This document shows positions 51,916 to 59,871 of a DNA stretch of 64,000 nucleotides, piece by piece. The position numbers were made by a program, and so were the translations under genes. This stretch comes from Gammaproteobacteria bacterium (lineage in GTDB: Bacteria > Pseudomonadota > Gammaproteobacteria > Enterobacterales > Alteromonadaceae): the NCBI GenBank assembly GCA_017302255.1, contig JAFLDV010000007.1, positions 62,001 to 126,000 of the forward strand, read 5' to 3'. Under the pieces are notes generated by a model. That model had not been told where the DNA came from. It made no database searches and saw nothing but the letters and a program-made list of their open reading frames with translations. The stretch's first letter is position 1, and the number at the start of each line of letters is the position of its first letter.

Positions 51916-52236
51916 TTATTCCTGTTGATAGAAAGCGACGGCTTTTTTTCCAACAGATAAGGTTCGAAGTTCACTGGCAATGCCAAGTTGTACCTTACTT
52001 AGGACGACCGTCATTTCTGCGTCAAAGCGTTGTATTTCTTTGTACATGGCTTCTAGCTGATGTTCAAGCTCGGCAGTAAGATTTTCCGGTAGGATCTGAC
52101 TGATTTCTTCTAAACGGCGTTGACGAGCGCTGACTAACTCACTGACTAATGGCCAGTTTGCCTCAGCGCAAGCCTGAGTCAACTGCGTATTAACTTGACG
52201 AATTTCGTCACAATACGCAGCGATATCTTGGCTCAT
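51916..52236 (-). CDS. fliT: FliT-like flagellar chaperone
   Basis: 106 residues, wholly helical. It is FliT-like by size, fold and place after fliS. FliT binds FliD and, in enteric bacteria, also regulators. The start ATG overlaps the fliS stop as TAATG. Sequence similarity within this family is low, so the call relies on context. Confidence 0.75.
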   Translation of the reverse strand: MSQDIAAYCDEIRQVNTQLTQACAEANWPLVSELVSARQRRLEEISQILPENLTAELEHQLEAMYKEIQRFDAEMTVVLSKVQLGIASELRTLSVGKKAVAFYQQE

Positions 52237-52658
52237 TAAGCGCCGACTCGCAGTGGCTCTGATGGCACTTCTGCTAATGCCACAGGGCGAATTTCATCCC
52301 AAGCACTTTTGATTTCACCTAATAAAAACATGACTTCGTCAATGGCAGCATTGTCTAAATCAACTGCAGCGTCATGAATACGGCCAACCATGTAGTCATA
52401 TAAAGAAGCTAGGTTGTTAGCAATTTCACCGCCGATTTCGAAATCTAAACTCGAAGACAGTGAATTAATGATTGCAGAAGCTTTTGACAGACTTTCCGCT
52501 TTGCCAGCTAAATCTCGACGTTCGATTTGGCCTTTGGCACGAGCAAGGCGGTCAAGTGCGCCCTGCATTAACATTTGGATGATCCGATGTGGGTCTGCCG
52601 CTGATAATTCAGAACGTAAACTATCTTTGCTATATGCATTCATTCTGTGGTTATACAT
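52236..52658 (-). CDS. fliS: FliS, flagellin export chaperone
   Basis: 140 residues with the NAYSKDSLRSELSAADPHRII opening and helical FliS pattern (MLMQGALDRLARAKG). It binds the C-terminal D0 helix of flagellin. It is 12 bp after fliD. An ATG five codons further in is possible, but the MYN start is common in the family. Confidence 0.95.
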   Translation of the reverse strand: MYNHRMNAYSKDSLRSELSAADPHRIIQMLMQGALDRLARAKGQIERRDLAGKAESLSKASAIINSLSSSLDFEIGGEIANNLASLYDYMVGRIHDAAVDLDNAAIDEVMFLLGEIKSAWDEIRPVALAEVPSEPLRVGA

Positions 52659-52670
52659 AACGACACCTTC

Positions 52671-54074
52671 TTAAGATTTACTAAAACCAGGTAAAGCCGC
52701 GAGTTGAGCCGTGACGTAATCACCAGTTGAACGCATTTTCGCAATGGTTACGTCCAACGCAGTATACTGCTCACGCAAGCGCTTCTCAAATTGCTCCATC
52801 CGATAAGTGTGATCCAAGCTATCTTTTTCAACCGCACGTAACCGCTCATTAAGGCTATCGGTTGTGCGTTTGATCACACCATCTGTTGCTAAATACGTAT
52901 CGGCCGTACTTTTGAAAACTGTAGCTAAACCTGTCGAAGAAGTGAAAAAATTTCCAATATCTGCAAATGAGTTGGTCATTGCTTCGTCTAAAGTGTTGAC
53001 TGCACTCGAATCTAGGCTCAGCAAGCCGTTCTTATCCATCTTTAAACCCATATCAAATAAGGTTTTGATGTTGCCTGATGAATTTGATTCAATACTGAGG
53101 GATCGGATGAAAGTATTCTTAATAGTTCGAATCGAAGTATCGCCTTGTAAAGCACCACCTACCGCAGTTTGTTCGTTTATAACGCCCACTACATCGTTAT
53201 AGGCTTTAATAAAACTTTCGATACTTTTCTTCACCCCGGCTTTGTCGGTTTCAACGTTCATTACGATAGGCGTCCCGACAGTCGTTTCTTTACTGACTGT
53301 GATACTCATATCTTGAATAGCATTGGTGAAGATGTTGGAATCGCTAACTGACTCGATGCCGTCCACCTTAATTTTGGCACTGCTCGCTTTATCAGCCAGA
53401 GCAATTTGCATTCCGCCAGCACCGCCGCCAAAGGCAGATGTCGCGACTTTATCGAATTCAGCACTGCTACCGGTAATAGTCAGATCGTTGCCTTCACCAC
53501 TAACATTTGACGTCAACACCAAACGTGATTGTGGTGATGTACCACCGGTATTAATAATGGTCGCGGAGACGCCGAAGTTTGTCGATGAGCTATTAATTGC
53601 ATCGCGCAGCTGCGTTAATGTCGCGCCCGGATCGACAGCAAGAGTAAAGTTTTTGGTACCTGCGGCAAAAGTTAAATTACCACCAGTTGCCGACACTACA
53701 TCACTGCTTGAGGTAAATGCAGCGTCGGCACTGACCGCACGACTGCCTTTAGCAAGTGACACAACATCGATATTGAATTTACCAGCGGCAGTAAGATTGC
53801 TTGCTTCCGCAGTAAAATAGGTGGTACCTGAGGGCTGGCTAATATTGACAGTTCTCGCATTAAAAGTGGTTGGCTTTGATAAAGTTTCAATAGCAGTTTG
53901 AAATGCTGACATTGCGCCTTTAACCACGCTTAACCCAGATAAGTTGACCTCTAAAGCCGACTTACGCTGTGTTATCACCGCCTTTTTCGGCGTGTCTTCA
54001 GCGCTAACAGTCGCTTTGATGATCGCTTCAAGATCTAAACCTGAACCCACACCTGCTGAAGTTACACTAGCCAT
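52671..54074 (-). CDS. fliD: FliD, filament cap protein
   Basis: 467 residues. N-terminal SAGVGSGLDLEAIIKATV and the C-terminal coiled coil (RLREQYTALDVTIAKMRSTG, with YTALD) match FliD. It caps the filament and folds flagellin in place. It has a normal size. It precedes fliS by 12 bp and follows flaG by 12 bp. Confidence 0.96.
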   Translation of the reverse strand: MASVTSAGVGSGLDLEAIIKATVSAEDTPKKAVITQRKSALEVNLSGLSVVKGAMSAFQTAIETLSKPTTFNARTVNISQPSGTTYFTAEASNLTAAGKFNIDVVSLAKGSRAVSADAAFTSSSDVVSATGGNLTFAAGTKNFTLAVDPGATLTQLRDAINSSSTNFGVSATIINTGGTSPQSRLVLTSNVSGEGNDLTITGSSAEFDKVATSAFGGGAGGMQIALADKASSAKIKVDGIESVSDSNIFTNAIQDMSITVSKETTVGTPIVMNVETDKAGVKKSIESFIKAYNDVVGVINEQTAVGGALQGDTSIRTIKNTFIRSLSIESNSSGNIKTLFDMGLKMDKNGLLSLDSSAVNTLDEAMTNSFADIGNFFTSSTGLATVFKSTADTYLATDGVIKRTTDSLNERLRAVEKDSLDHTYRMEQFEKRLREQYTALDVTIAKMRSTGDYVTAQLAALPGFSKS

Positions 54075-54086
54075 GTTGTAATCCCT

Positions 54087-54539
54087 CTAGACTTTTGATT
54101 CAAACAACAACCCTTTGACTTGGTCGGTGTTTTCAATGATATCACTTATTTTTTCGGCAACTTCGAGAAATTCTTTAGATGGAATTTGACGAATTACCTT
54201 TTTGCTTTCTTGATCAACAACCTGCACGACCACAGAACCATTATGCTCTTCGGCGGTAAATTGAAGTTTAAGGTTCTGCATGTTTGCAAAATCCGTGACA
54301 ACACTTACAGCTTTAGGTAATGATTTTTGAGTTTCGGCTTTTTCGCTTTCCGACTTGGCGGCTTCAGCGGCTTTATCAGCAAGTTTATCGACCTTGCTTA
54401 AAGCCCCGGTATAAAGCGTATTACTGTCAGTTGATTTTTTCGGCATCAGATCGGCAATAACTTGCCGGTTCTTTTCTGCCACATCTTGCGCGGTATAGAA
54501 GTTTGGCGCAGAGGTGTTTACCGCAGCGATTGAGGACAT
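54087..54539 (-). CDS. flaG: FlaG, filament-length related protein
   Basis: 150 residues: a Lys/Glu/Ala-rich N-terminal half and the C-terminal FlaG domain (LKLQFTAEEHNGSVVVQVVD, VIRQIPSKEFLEVAEKI). The frame extends ten codons upstream, into the terminator of the preceding flagellin gene; ATG at 54539 has GGGAGGTAACT before it. FlaG affects filament length in several polar flagellates. Confidence 0.92.
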   Translation of the reverse strand: MSSIAAVNTSAPNFYTAQDVAEKNRQVIADLMPKKSTDSNTLYTGALSKVDKLADKAAEAAKSESEKAETQKSLPKAVSVVTDFANMQNLKLQFTAEEHNGSVVVQVVDQESKKVIRQIPSKEFLEVAEKISDIIENTDQVKGLLFESKV

Positions 54540-54552
54540 AGTTACCTCCCAG

Positions 54553-54588
54553 TTAAAAAGGCCTGTCACAGATTATGCTATGACAGGC
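54553..54588 (-). terminator. Terminator of the first flagellin gene
   Basis: 8-bp perfect stem GCCTGTCA/TGACAGGC followed on the minus strand by CTTTTTA. It lies 14 bp after the flagellin stop and directly before flaG, so flaG-fliDST would be reached by read-through or an unseen promoter. Confidence 0.85.
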
Positions 54589-54601
54589 ACTCTCACATCA
54601 A

Positions 54602-55519
54602 TTAACCCAGTAAAGATAATGCCTGTTGCGGTCTTTGGTTAGATTGCGACAGGATTGAACTACTTGCTTGTTGCAGAATCTGCGCTTTGGTTAAAGCAGC
54701 AGTTTCAGCAGCAAAGTCTGCATCTTTGATCCGTGAGCGCGCAGCTGACAGGTTTTCAGAGATGTTTGACTGGTTGCGGATTGTTGATGAGAACCGGTTT
54801 TGTACAGCACCAAGTTCTGAACGTTTAGCATCGATAGTACCGATCATCGCGTCAACTGCTGCCAACATTGATTGCGCTTTGTCAATCGATGTGAATGACA
54901 AAGATGATGCATTCACGAATGCAACCGCTGCGCCTTGACCTGCGATAGTACCAGCGATATCAGAAGCAACTGCAGCGATGTCGCTGACGTTGAAGCTTGC
55001 CATGCTGATAGAAGAACCATCAAACGATGATGCCGCTGTCATGGTGAAACTGATTGTTTGTGCTGAGTTAGCACCTACTTGGAACTGTGCGCTGAAAGAA
55101 CCATCCAATAACGCTTTACCACCGAAGGTAGTATCTTTGGCTACGCGGTTTACTTCTTTACCTAACTGACGCAATTCTAATTGCAGTGCAGCACGGTCAG
55201 AGTCGGTGTTTGAACCGTTGGCAGCTTGCGCAGCCAGGGTACGCATCCGTTGGAACATGTTACTTACTTCGTCCAGTGCACCTTCAGCAGTTTGCGCCAA
55301 AGAGATACCGTCGTTTGCGTTACGGATACCTTGATCTAAACCGTTGATTTGAGCAGATAAACGGCTAGAGATTTGCAGACCAGCTGCATCGTCTTTTGCG
55401 CCGTTAATCCGAGAACCTGAAGATAAGCGTTGAAACGCGGTATCTAACGCACTGCCAGAGTTTACTAACTGACGTTGTGCATTTAAAGATGACACGTTGG
55501 TATTGACATATAGAGCCAT
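54602..55519 (-). CDS. Flagellin 1
   Basis: 305 residues. N-terminal D0/D1 ([17 protein letters not shown]) and C-terminal D1/D0 ([20 protein letters not shown]) are conserved, with a short Ser/Thr-rich centre (about 150-210), where O-glycans are usually attached. The end LSLLG is shorter than the LLQ-ending copies. A sigma28 promoter with a curved upstream region precedes it. Confidence 0.97.
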   Translation of the reverse strand: MALYVNTNVSSLNAQRQLVNSGSALDTAFQRLSSGSRINGAKDDAAGLQISSRLSAQINGLDQGIRNANDGISLAQTAEGALDEVSNMFQRMRTLAAQAANGSNTDSDRAALQLELRQLGKEVNRVAKDTTFGGKALLDGSFSAQFQVGANSAQTISFTMTAASSFDGSSISMASFNVSDIAAVASDIAGTIAGQGAAVAFVNASSLSFTSIDKAQSMLAAVDAMIGTIDAKRSELGAVQNRFSSTIRNQSNISENLSAARSRIKDADFAAETAALTKAQILQQASSSILSQSNQRPQQALSLLG

Positions 55520-55622
55520 GGTATAGCCTCCTCATTAATGCTTGATTGGTTATGGCTTTTTGATGTGGAAAGAGTTGAACCTCTCTTTGCACGAAAACCA
55601 GAACCGGCAGAAGCAAACTGAC

Positions 55623-55635
55623 GTCCCGAACGTCT
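55623..55635 (-). repeat. Third copy of the GTCCCGAACGTCT motif, in the flagellin-1 leader
   Basis: 13 bases identical to the start of the 21-bp block. Here it is inside the transcribed leader and flanked so that GACGT and ACGTC form a hairpin around TCGGG. Confidence 0.7.
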
Positions 55636-55657
55636 TTGTTAAATTGCCTCATGTTCT

Positions 55658-55685
55658 TTAACGGCAGCACTTTCTAAACCTTTAG
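55658..55685 (-). promoter_or_regulatory. Sigma28 promoter of flagellin 1
   Basis: Minus strand: -35 CTAAAGGTT, 11-base spacer, -10 GCCGTTAA; the consensus is CTAAAGTTT-N11-GCCGATAA. The start near 55651 gives a leader of about 130 bases. Confidence 0.88.
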
Positions 55686-55688
55686 GAC

Positions 55689-55727
55689 TTTTTTTAATTT
55701 TTTTTAATTTTTTTTGATTTATTTTTT
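55689..55727. promoter_or_regulatory. Phased A-tracts (predicted bend) upstream of flagellin 1
   Basis: On the plus strand, T-runs of 7, 8 and 8 (689-695, 698-705, 708-715 of this kilobase), then a T6 at 722-727, sit immediately upstream of the -35 box on the minus strand. The first three repeat near 10 bp, the helical period, so they should bend DNA and act like an UP element. Confidence 0.7.
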
Positions 55728-55891
55728 GGCGGGCCTAAATTCACGGAAAATTGCTGTTTTTTTAAGGCGCTGGGCATTAATGGCATGATTAATGCTTTAT
55801 AAAACTCGCAGTTAAAGCGTCAAAATTTCAACGGCCTCATGAACCTTGAAACTATTGCCGCGGTAAATGCACGGTTAGTACACCTCAAGTC

Positions 55892-55940
55892 GTCCCGAAC
55901 GTCTAACCACTCTGAGCAGGCGGTTTGAACCGCCGCCTGC
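55892..55940 (-). repeat. Copy of the flagellin-4 tail motif plus hairpin
   Basis: A 21-bp block (begins GTCCCGAACGTCT, plus strand, to 55912) is identical to 58362-58382. A hairpin follows it (GCAGGCGG/CCGCCTGC, 55916-55940) and parallels the flagellin-4 terminator. Here no flagellin gene stands next to it. Confidence 0.8.
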
Positions 55941-56073
55941 TTTCCTCTACCTTCATACCCGCCGACACTAAAACTTAATCCATCGCTTAATGAACATAGA
56001 ACAAATTCCAAGATCCGCACGCCCTTATAGCGAGGGAAAAAGACGGCTCCTTACTGCTGCCGGATCAGAAATG

Positions 56074-56105
56074 TAAAAAGGGCAAGGATTTGCTCCTTGC
56101 CCTTT
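56074..56105 (-). terminator. Terminator of flagellin 2
   Basis: 12-bp perfect stem AAAGGGCAAGGA/TCCTTGCCCTTT with a five-base loop, followed by TTTTTAC on the minus strand, about 50 bp after the stop. Confidence 0.92.
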
Positions 56106-56153
56106 ATATCGACACGGGGCTTATTTCCTAAACCCCGACTTCTAAGTTTATTT

Positions 56154-57074
56154 TTAGTTTTGCAGCAGAGATAACGCTGATTGTGGTCTTTGGTTAGACT
56201 GAGTCAACACTGTGCTGCTGGCTTGTTGCAGAATTTGCGCTTTAGTCAGTGCTGCAGTTTCAGCTGCGAAGTCAGCATCTTTGATCCGTGAACGAGCAGC
56301 TGATAAGTTTTCTTGGATATTTGCTTGGTTACGGATTGTTGATGAAAACCGGTTTTGCACGGCACCAAGCTCAGCGCGTTTAGCGTCGATAGCACCAATC
56401 ATCGCATCAACCGCAGCTAACATAGATTGCGCTTTGTCAGTGCTAGTGAAGGACAGAGATGACGCGTTAGCAAACGCTGTAGTAGCCCCTTGGCCGGCAA
56501 TTGTTCCAGCGATGTCTGAAGCAACAGCAGCGATATCACTGATATTGAAACTAGCCATGCTTACTGCTGAACCATCAAAAGAACTTACTGCAGTCATGGT
56601 AAAGCTAATCGTTTGACTGGCGTTAGCGCCTACTTGGAATTGTGCACTGTATGAGCCATCCAGCAAGTTTTTGCCGCCGAAGGTGGTATCTTTTGCCACG
56701 CGGTTAACTTCTTTACCCAATTGACGCAATTCTAATTGCAGAGCTGCGCGGTCTGAATCAGTGTTCGACCCGTTTGCCGCTTGTGCTGCCAGGGTACGAA
56801 TACGTTGGAACATATTGCTCACTTCATCTAAAGCGCCTTCAGCAGTTTGTGCTAAAGAAATGCCGTCGTTAGCGTTACGGTTACCTTGTTCCAAACCGTT
56901 TATTTGTGCAGACAGACGACTAGAGATTTGTAAGCCTGCGGCATCGTCTTTTGCGCTATTGATCCGGGTACCTGACGATAAACGCTGAAACGCAGTATCT
57001 AATGCATTGCCTGAGTTCACTAACTGACGTTGTGCATTTAAAGATGAGACGTTGGTGTTTACATATAAAGCCAT
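56154..57074 (-). CDS. Flagellin 2
   Basis: 306 residues, about 17 differences from flagellin 4 by eye. It has intact D0/D1 ends and a small centre (about 150-215) with [14 protein letters not shown]. The Ser/Thr of that centre are candidate glycan sites. A sigma28 promoter lies upstream. The close match with flagellin 4 suggests recent duplication or gene conversion. Confidence 0.97.
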   Translation of the reverse strand: MALYVNTNVSSLNAQRQLVNSGNALDTAFQRLSSGTRINSAKDDAAGLQISSRLSAQINGLEQGNRNANDGISLAQTAEGALDEVSNMFQRIRTLAAQAANGSNTDSDRAALQLELRQLGKEVNRVAKDTTFGGKNLLDGSYSAQFQVGANASQTISFTMTAVSSFDGSAVSMASFNISDIAAVASDIAGTIAGQGATTAFANASSLSFTSTDKAQSMLAAVDAMIGAIDAKRAELGAVQNRFSSTIRNQANIQENLSAARSRIKDADFAAETAALTKAQILQQASSTVLTQSNQRPQSALSLLQN

Positions 57075-57124
57075 GATAGTTCTCCGGTTTAATCAATTTA
57101 GCGCATTTCGCTGCTGATACTTAT

Positions 57125-57152
57125 GTATCGGAAAAGGCCCGGAAAACTTGAG
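57125..57152 (-). promoter_or_regulatory. Sigma28 promoter of flagellin 2
   Basis: Minus strand: CTCAAGTTT, 11-base spacer, TCCGATAC. Followed by ATAAGTATC, forming a palindrome with the -10 (see the flagellin 4 promoter). Confidence 0.85.
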
Positions 57153-57242
57153 TATTTTTTTGAAATTTCCATAGAAATTTTTCGCCTAGAGCGAAAAACC
57201 ACTCTGTGCGTGCCGCTTTCGCGGAAAAAACGAAAGAACCAA

Positions 57243-57279
57243 GCAGCTAACTAGTTGAAAAACAAAACTAATTAGCCGC
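57243..57279 (-). terminator. Putative terminator of flagellin 3
   Basis: 14-bp stem with two G-U pairs (arms 57243-57256 and 57266-57279), nine-base loop, 15 bp after the stop. The U-tract is poor. Confidence 0.5.
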
Positions 57280-57294
57280 CTTTCACTTCAACAT

Positions 57295-58215
57295 TTAGCC
57301 TTGCAACAACGCAAGAGCTCCCTGGGGCCGCTGGTTCGACTGTGACAAAATCGTCGAACTTGCTTGCTGTAAGATCTGCGCTTTGGTAAGCGCTGCGGTT
57401 TCTGCCGCAAAATCTGCATCTTTGATGCGCGAACGTGCCGCGGATAAGTTCTCTGCAATATTGCTTTGATTGCGAATGGTCGCCCCAAGCCGGTTTTGCA
57501 CAGCACCCATTTCGGTGCGTTTAGCGTCAATAGCTCCGATCATCGCATCAACAGCTGCAAGCATCGATTGCGCTTTATCAACACTGGTAAACGACAACGA
57601 ACTTGCATTGGCAAAAGCAGTTGATGCACCCAGGCCCGCTATAGTCCCGGAAATATCACTGGCAACGGCCGCAATATCACTCACTGCAAAACTATTGACG
57701 TTGACACTTGAGCCATCAAAGCTCGAGATCGCAGTCACCGTAAAACTAATGGTTTGATTGGTATTGGCGCCAACCTGGATCACGGCATTAAAACTGCCAT
57801 CCATGATGGTGCGCCCACCAAAAGTTGTGTCTTTAGATATTCGATTGATTTCTTTGCCAAGCTGACGAAGCTCGAGCTGTAGTGCAGCTCGATCAGCATC
57901 GGTATTTGAACCGTTGGCAGCTTGTACTGCGAGTTGCCGCATCCGTTGAAACATGCCTGACACTTCGTCGATGGCACCTTCTAAGGTTTGCGCCAATGAA
58001 ATTCCGTCATTGGCATTCCGATTGCCCTGGTTAAGTCCGGCGATTTGCGATTGCAAACGACTAGAGATCTGTAAACCTGCAGCATCGTCTTTTGCAGAAT
58101 TAATTCTCTCGCCAGAAGATAAGCGCTGAAAAGCCACGTCCAAAGCACTGGTCGCATTGGTCATTTGGCGCTGGGCATTCAGTGAAGACACATTTGTGTT
58201 TGCATAGATTGCCAT
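57295..58215 (-). CDS. Flagellin 3, divergent copy
   Basis: 306 residues from ATG 58215 (MAIYANTNV); the frame opens three codons earlier. It differs from the other three in several blocks: [62 protein letters not shown] and the ending GALALLQG. No sigma28 site is seen upstream; instead two long hairpins lie in front. It may be a separately controlled minor or proximal filament subunit (inference). Confidence 0.96.
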   Translation of the reverse strand: MAIYANTNVSSLNAQRQMTNATSALDVAFQRLSSGERINSAKDDAAGLQISSRLQSQIAGLNQGNRNANDGISLAQTLEGAIDEVSGMFQRMRQLAVQAANGSNTDADRAALQLELRQLGKEINRISKDTTFGGRTIMDGSFNAVIQVGANTNQTISFTVTAISSFDGSSVNVNSFAVSDIAAVASDISGTIAGLGASTAFANASSLSFTSVDKAQSMLAAVDAMIGAIDAKRTEMGAVQNRLGATIRNQSNIAENLSAARSRIKDADFAAETAALTKAQILQQASSTILSQSNQRPQGALALLQG

Positions 58216-58240
58216 TGTGATCACCTGCCTGCATCAAAAC

Positions 58241-58279
58241 GCACAAAAAACCGCCTTGACGAGCGCTGGTTTTTTGTGC
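58241..58279 (-). repeat. Long hairpin just before flagellin 3
   Basis: Perfect 12-bp arms GCACAAAAAACC/GGTTTTTTGTGC with a 15-base loop. It ends 25 bp before the flagellin 3 ATG, so it would be in the leader RNA. Confidence 0.85.
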
Positions 58280-58293
58280 AAAAATCCAGAGGT

Positions 58294-58345
58294 AAAAAGC
58301 AAAATTGCACCTAAGGCTGCAACCAATTGAGGCAATTTTGCTTTT
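58294..58345 (-). terminator. Terminator-like hairpin upstream of flagellin 3
   Basis: Perfect 14-bp arms AAAAGCAAAATTGC/GCAATTTTGCTTTT with a 23-base loop; on the minus strand the stem runs into TTTTT. It is a second stop behind the flagellin-4 terminator, or an attenuator of flagellin 3. Confidence 0.6.
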
Positions 58346-58361
58346 GGGGTTAGTAGATTCA

Positions 58362-58382
58362 GTCCCGAACGTCTAACCACTC
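58362..58382 (-). repeat. 21-bp flagellin-tail motif, copy behind flagellin 4
   Basis: Identical to 55892-55912. It lies between the flagellin 4 terminator and the hairpins of the flagellin 3 leader. Confidence 0.85.
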
Positions 58383-58386
58383 GAGG

Positions 58387-58416
58387 AAAAGGCGGCTTGA
58401 ACCACCGCCTTTTTTC
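58387..58416 (-). terminator. Terminator of flagellin 4
   Basis: GGCGG/CCGCC stem extended by A/T pairs (AAAA with TTTT), nine-base loop, followed by TTTTCC on the minus strand. It is also T-rich on the other side. Confidence 0.8.
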
Positions 58417-58422
58417 TTTTTC

Positions 58423-59343
58423 TTAGCCTTGTAACAGAGACAATGCTGATTGTGGTCTTTGGTTTGACTGAGTCAGAATTGTGCTACTTGCCTGTTGTAA
58501 AATCTGCGCTTTTGTCAATGCTGCTGTTTCTGCAGCGAAGTCCGCATCTTTAATCCGTGAACGAGCTGCTGATAAGTTCTCTTGAATGTTCGCTTGGTTA
58601 CGAATTGTTGATGAGAACCGGTTTTGCACCGCACCGAGCTCAGCGCGTTTTGCATCGATTGCACCAATCATCGCGTCAACAGCCGCCAACATTGACTGTG
58701 CTTTGTCCACTGAAGTGAATGACAGTGATGAAGCATTCGCAAACGCAGTTACTGCACCTTGACCGGCAATAGTACCTGCAATATCAGAAGCTACCGCACC
58801 GATGTCGCTGACGTTGAAGCTGGCCATGCTTACTGCAGAACCATCAAAAGACGCGACTGAAGTCATAGTGAAGCTGATCGTTTGCGCACTGTTAGCACCC
58901 ACTTGGAACTGAGCGCTGTAAGTACCATCAAGCAGTGTTTTACCACCAAATGTGGTGTCTTTTGCCACACGGTTAATCTCTTTACCCAGCTGACGCAACT
59001 CAAGTTGCAGTGCTGCGCGGTCAGAATCAGTGTTAGAGCCGTTGGCTGCTTGTGCTGACAAAGTACGAATACGTTGGAACATGTTACTTACTTCATCCAA
59101 CGCACCTTCAGCAGTTTGCGCTAAAGAGATACCGTCGTTGGCGTTACGGTTGCCTTGTTCCAAGCCGTTGATTTGTGCTGACAAGCGGCTAGAGATTTGC
59201 AGACCCGCAGCATCGTCTTTTGCGCCGTTGATGCGAGAACCTGAAGATAAACGTTGAAACGCTGTATCCAGGGCATTCCCTGAGTTAACTAATTGCCGTT
59301 GTGCATTTAAAGATGACACGTTGGTGTTTACATATAAGGCCAT
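58423..59343 (-). CDS. Flagellin 4
   Basis: 306 residues with conserved ends and a short centre. Very close to flagellin 2; the differences are scattered. It is the first flagellin on this strand, with its own sigma28 site and terminator, so all four genes are likely separate transcripts. The [12 protein letters not shown] block is shared with flagellin 1. Confidence 0.97.
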   Translation of the reverse strand: MALYVNTNVSSLNAQRQLVNSGNALDTAFQRLSSGSRINGAKDDAAGLQISSRLSAQINGLEQGNRNANDGISLAQTAEGALDEVSNMFQRIRTLSAQAANGSNTDSDRAALQLELRQLGKEINRVAKDTTFGGKTLLDGTYSAQFQVGANSAQTISFTMTSVASFDGSAVSMASFNVSDIGAVASDIAGTIAGQGAVTAFANASSLSFTSVDKAQSMLAAVDAMIGAIDAKRAELGAVQNRFSSTIRNQANIQENLSAARSRIKDADFAAETAALTKAQILQQASSTILTQSNQRPQSALSLLQG

Positions 59344-59395
59344 GATTTATCTCCTGGTTTTCGCTTATTCGTGCAATTTGATTGCTGATACTTAT

Positions 59396-59423
59396 GTATC
59401 GGTAACAGCGGGAAAACATTTAG
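59396..59423 (-). promoter_or_regulatory. Sigma28 promoter of flagellin 4
   Basis: Minus strand: CTAAATGTT, 11-base spacer, ACCGATAC. As at flagellin 2, GATAC-ATAA-GTATC forms a perfect palindrome that includes the -10 end, and CAGC follows in both. Confidence 0.88.
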
Positions 59424-59845
59424 CGGAAATTTGAAATTTTTTATTTTGCTTTCAGTTTCCGCAGGCAACCCAAACTGCACCTGTTGATTATTTATCGGAG
59501 CAATCGGCGAAAACTTTAAGGATAACTGGCTATTTTTAAGACATTTTTGTCATTTTGTGGGTAACGCTAGTTGAAAAGGCCAGCTTGGATGGGCGTCAAA
59601 CGGTTAATTTGAGGAATAACCATTATTGATGAAAGCCTTATTTGACGAGGGTTTTCGAGCTAATTGCGATAATTCGGAGCAACGATGACGCAAGCTAACA
59701 ATTTTATTCTAAGCAGTGTCAGCTGTAGCTATGAAAAAGCCTTTAATTGGCCGAATAATTAACTTAAAAGTGCAGAAATTTGCTGGTTTAAATACTTAAT
59801 GACAGGAATTAGGTGGTTCGCGGTAAATTTGCAGAGAACATGGTA

Positions 59846-59869
59846 TTTTGCGGGATTTCTCCCGCAAAA
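59846..59869 (-). terminator. Hairpin after flgL
   Basis: Perfect 9-bp arms TTTTGCGGG/CCCGCAAAA with a six-base loop, two bases after the flgL stop. No U-run follows on the minus strand. Confidence 0.5.
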
Positions 59870-59871
59870 CC

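Larger units (their letters stand above)
55520..56153. other. 634-bp spacer between flagellins 1 and 2
   Basis: It has no convincing gene. From flagellin 1 outward: an about 130-base leader with a GACGT/ACGTC hairpin (55623 area), a sigma28 promoter, phased T/A tracts, about 160 bp with nothing evident, a copy of the flagellin-4 tail motif and hairpin (55892-55940), about 130 bp with nothing clear, then the flagellin-2 terminator. Confidence 0.7.
59344..59871. other. 528-bp spacer between flagellin 4 and flgL
   Basis: It holds the sigma28 promoter and leader of flagellin 4 and, at its far end, a hairpin just after flgL. About 420 bp between these show nothing convincing; one 25-codon plus-strand frame (59685-59762) has a GGAG before it but no other support. 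Confidence 0.6.

Noticed and set aside
55820..56020. 66-codon minus-strand frame in the flagellin 1-2 spacer
   Set aside because: It runs through the hairpin and repeat block, and its composition is not like that of the neighbouring genes.
58216..58386. Possible sigma54 site before flagellin 3 (GG and GC nine bases apart)
   Set aside because: The invariant ten-base spacing is not met.
59685..59762. 25-codon plus-strand frame with GGAG upstream, between flagellin 4 and flgL
   Set aside because: Too short to judge, no promoter or terminator seen with it; chance is the better explanation.
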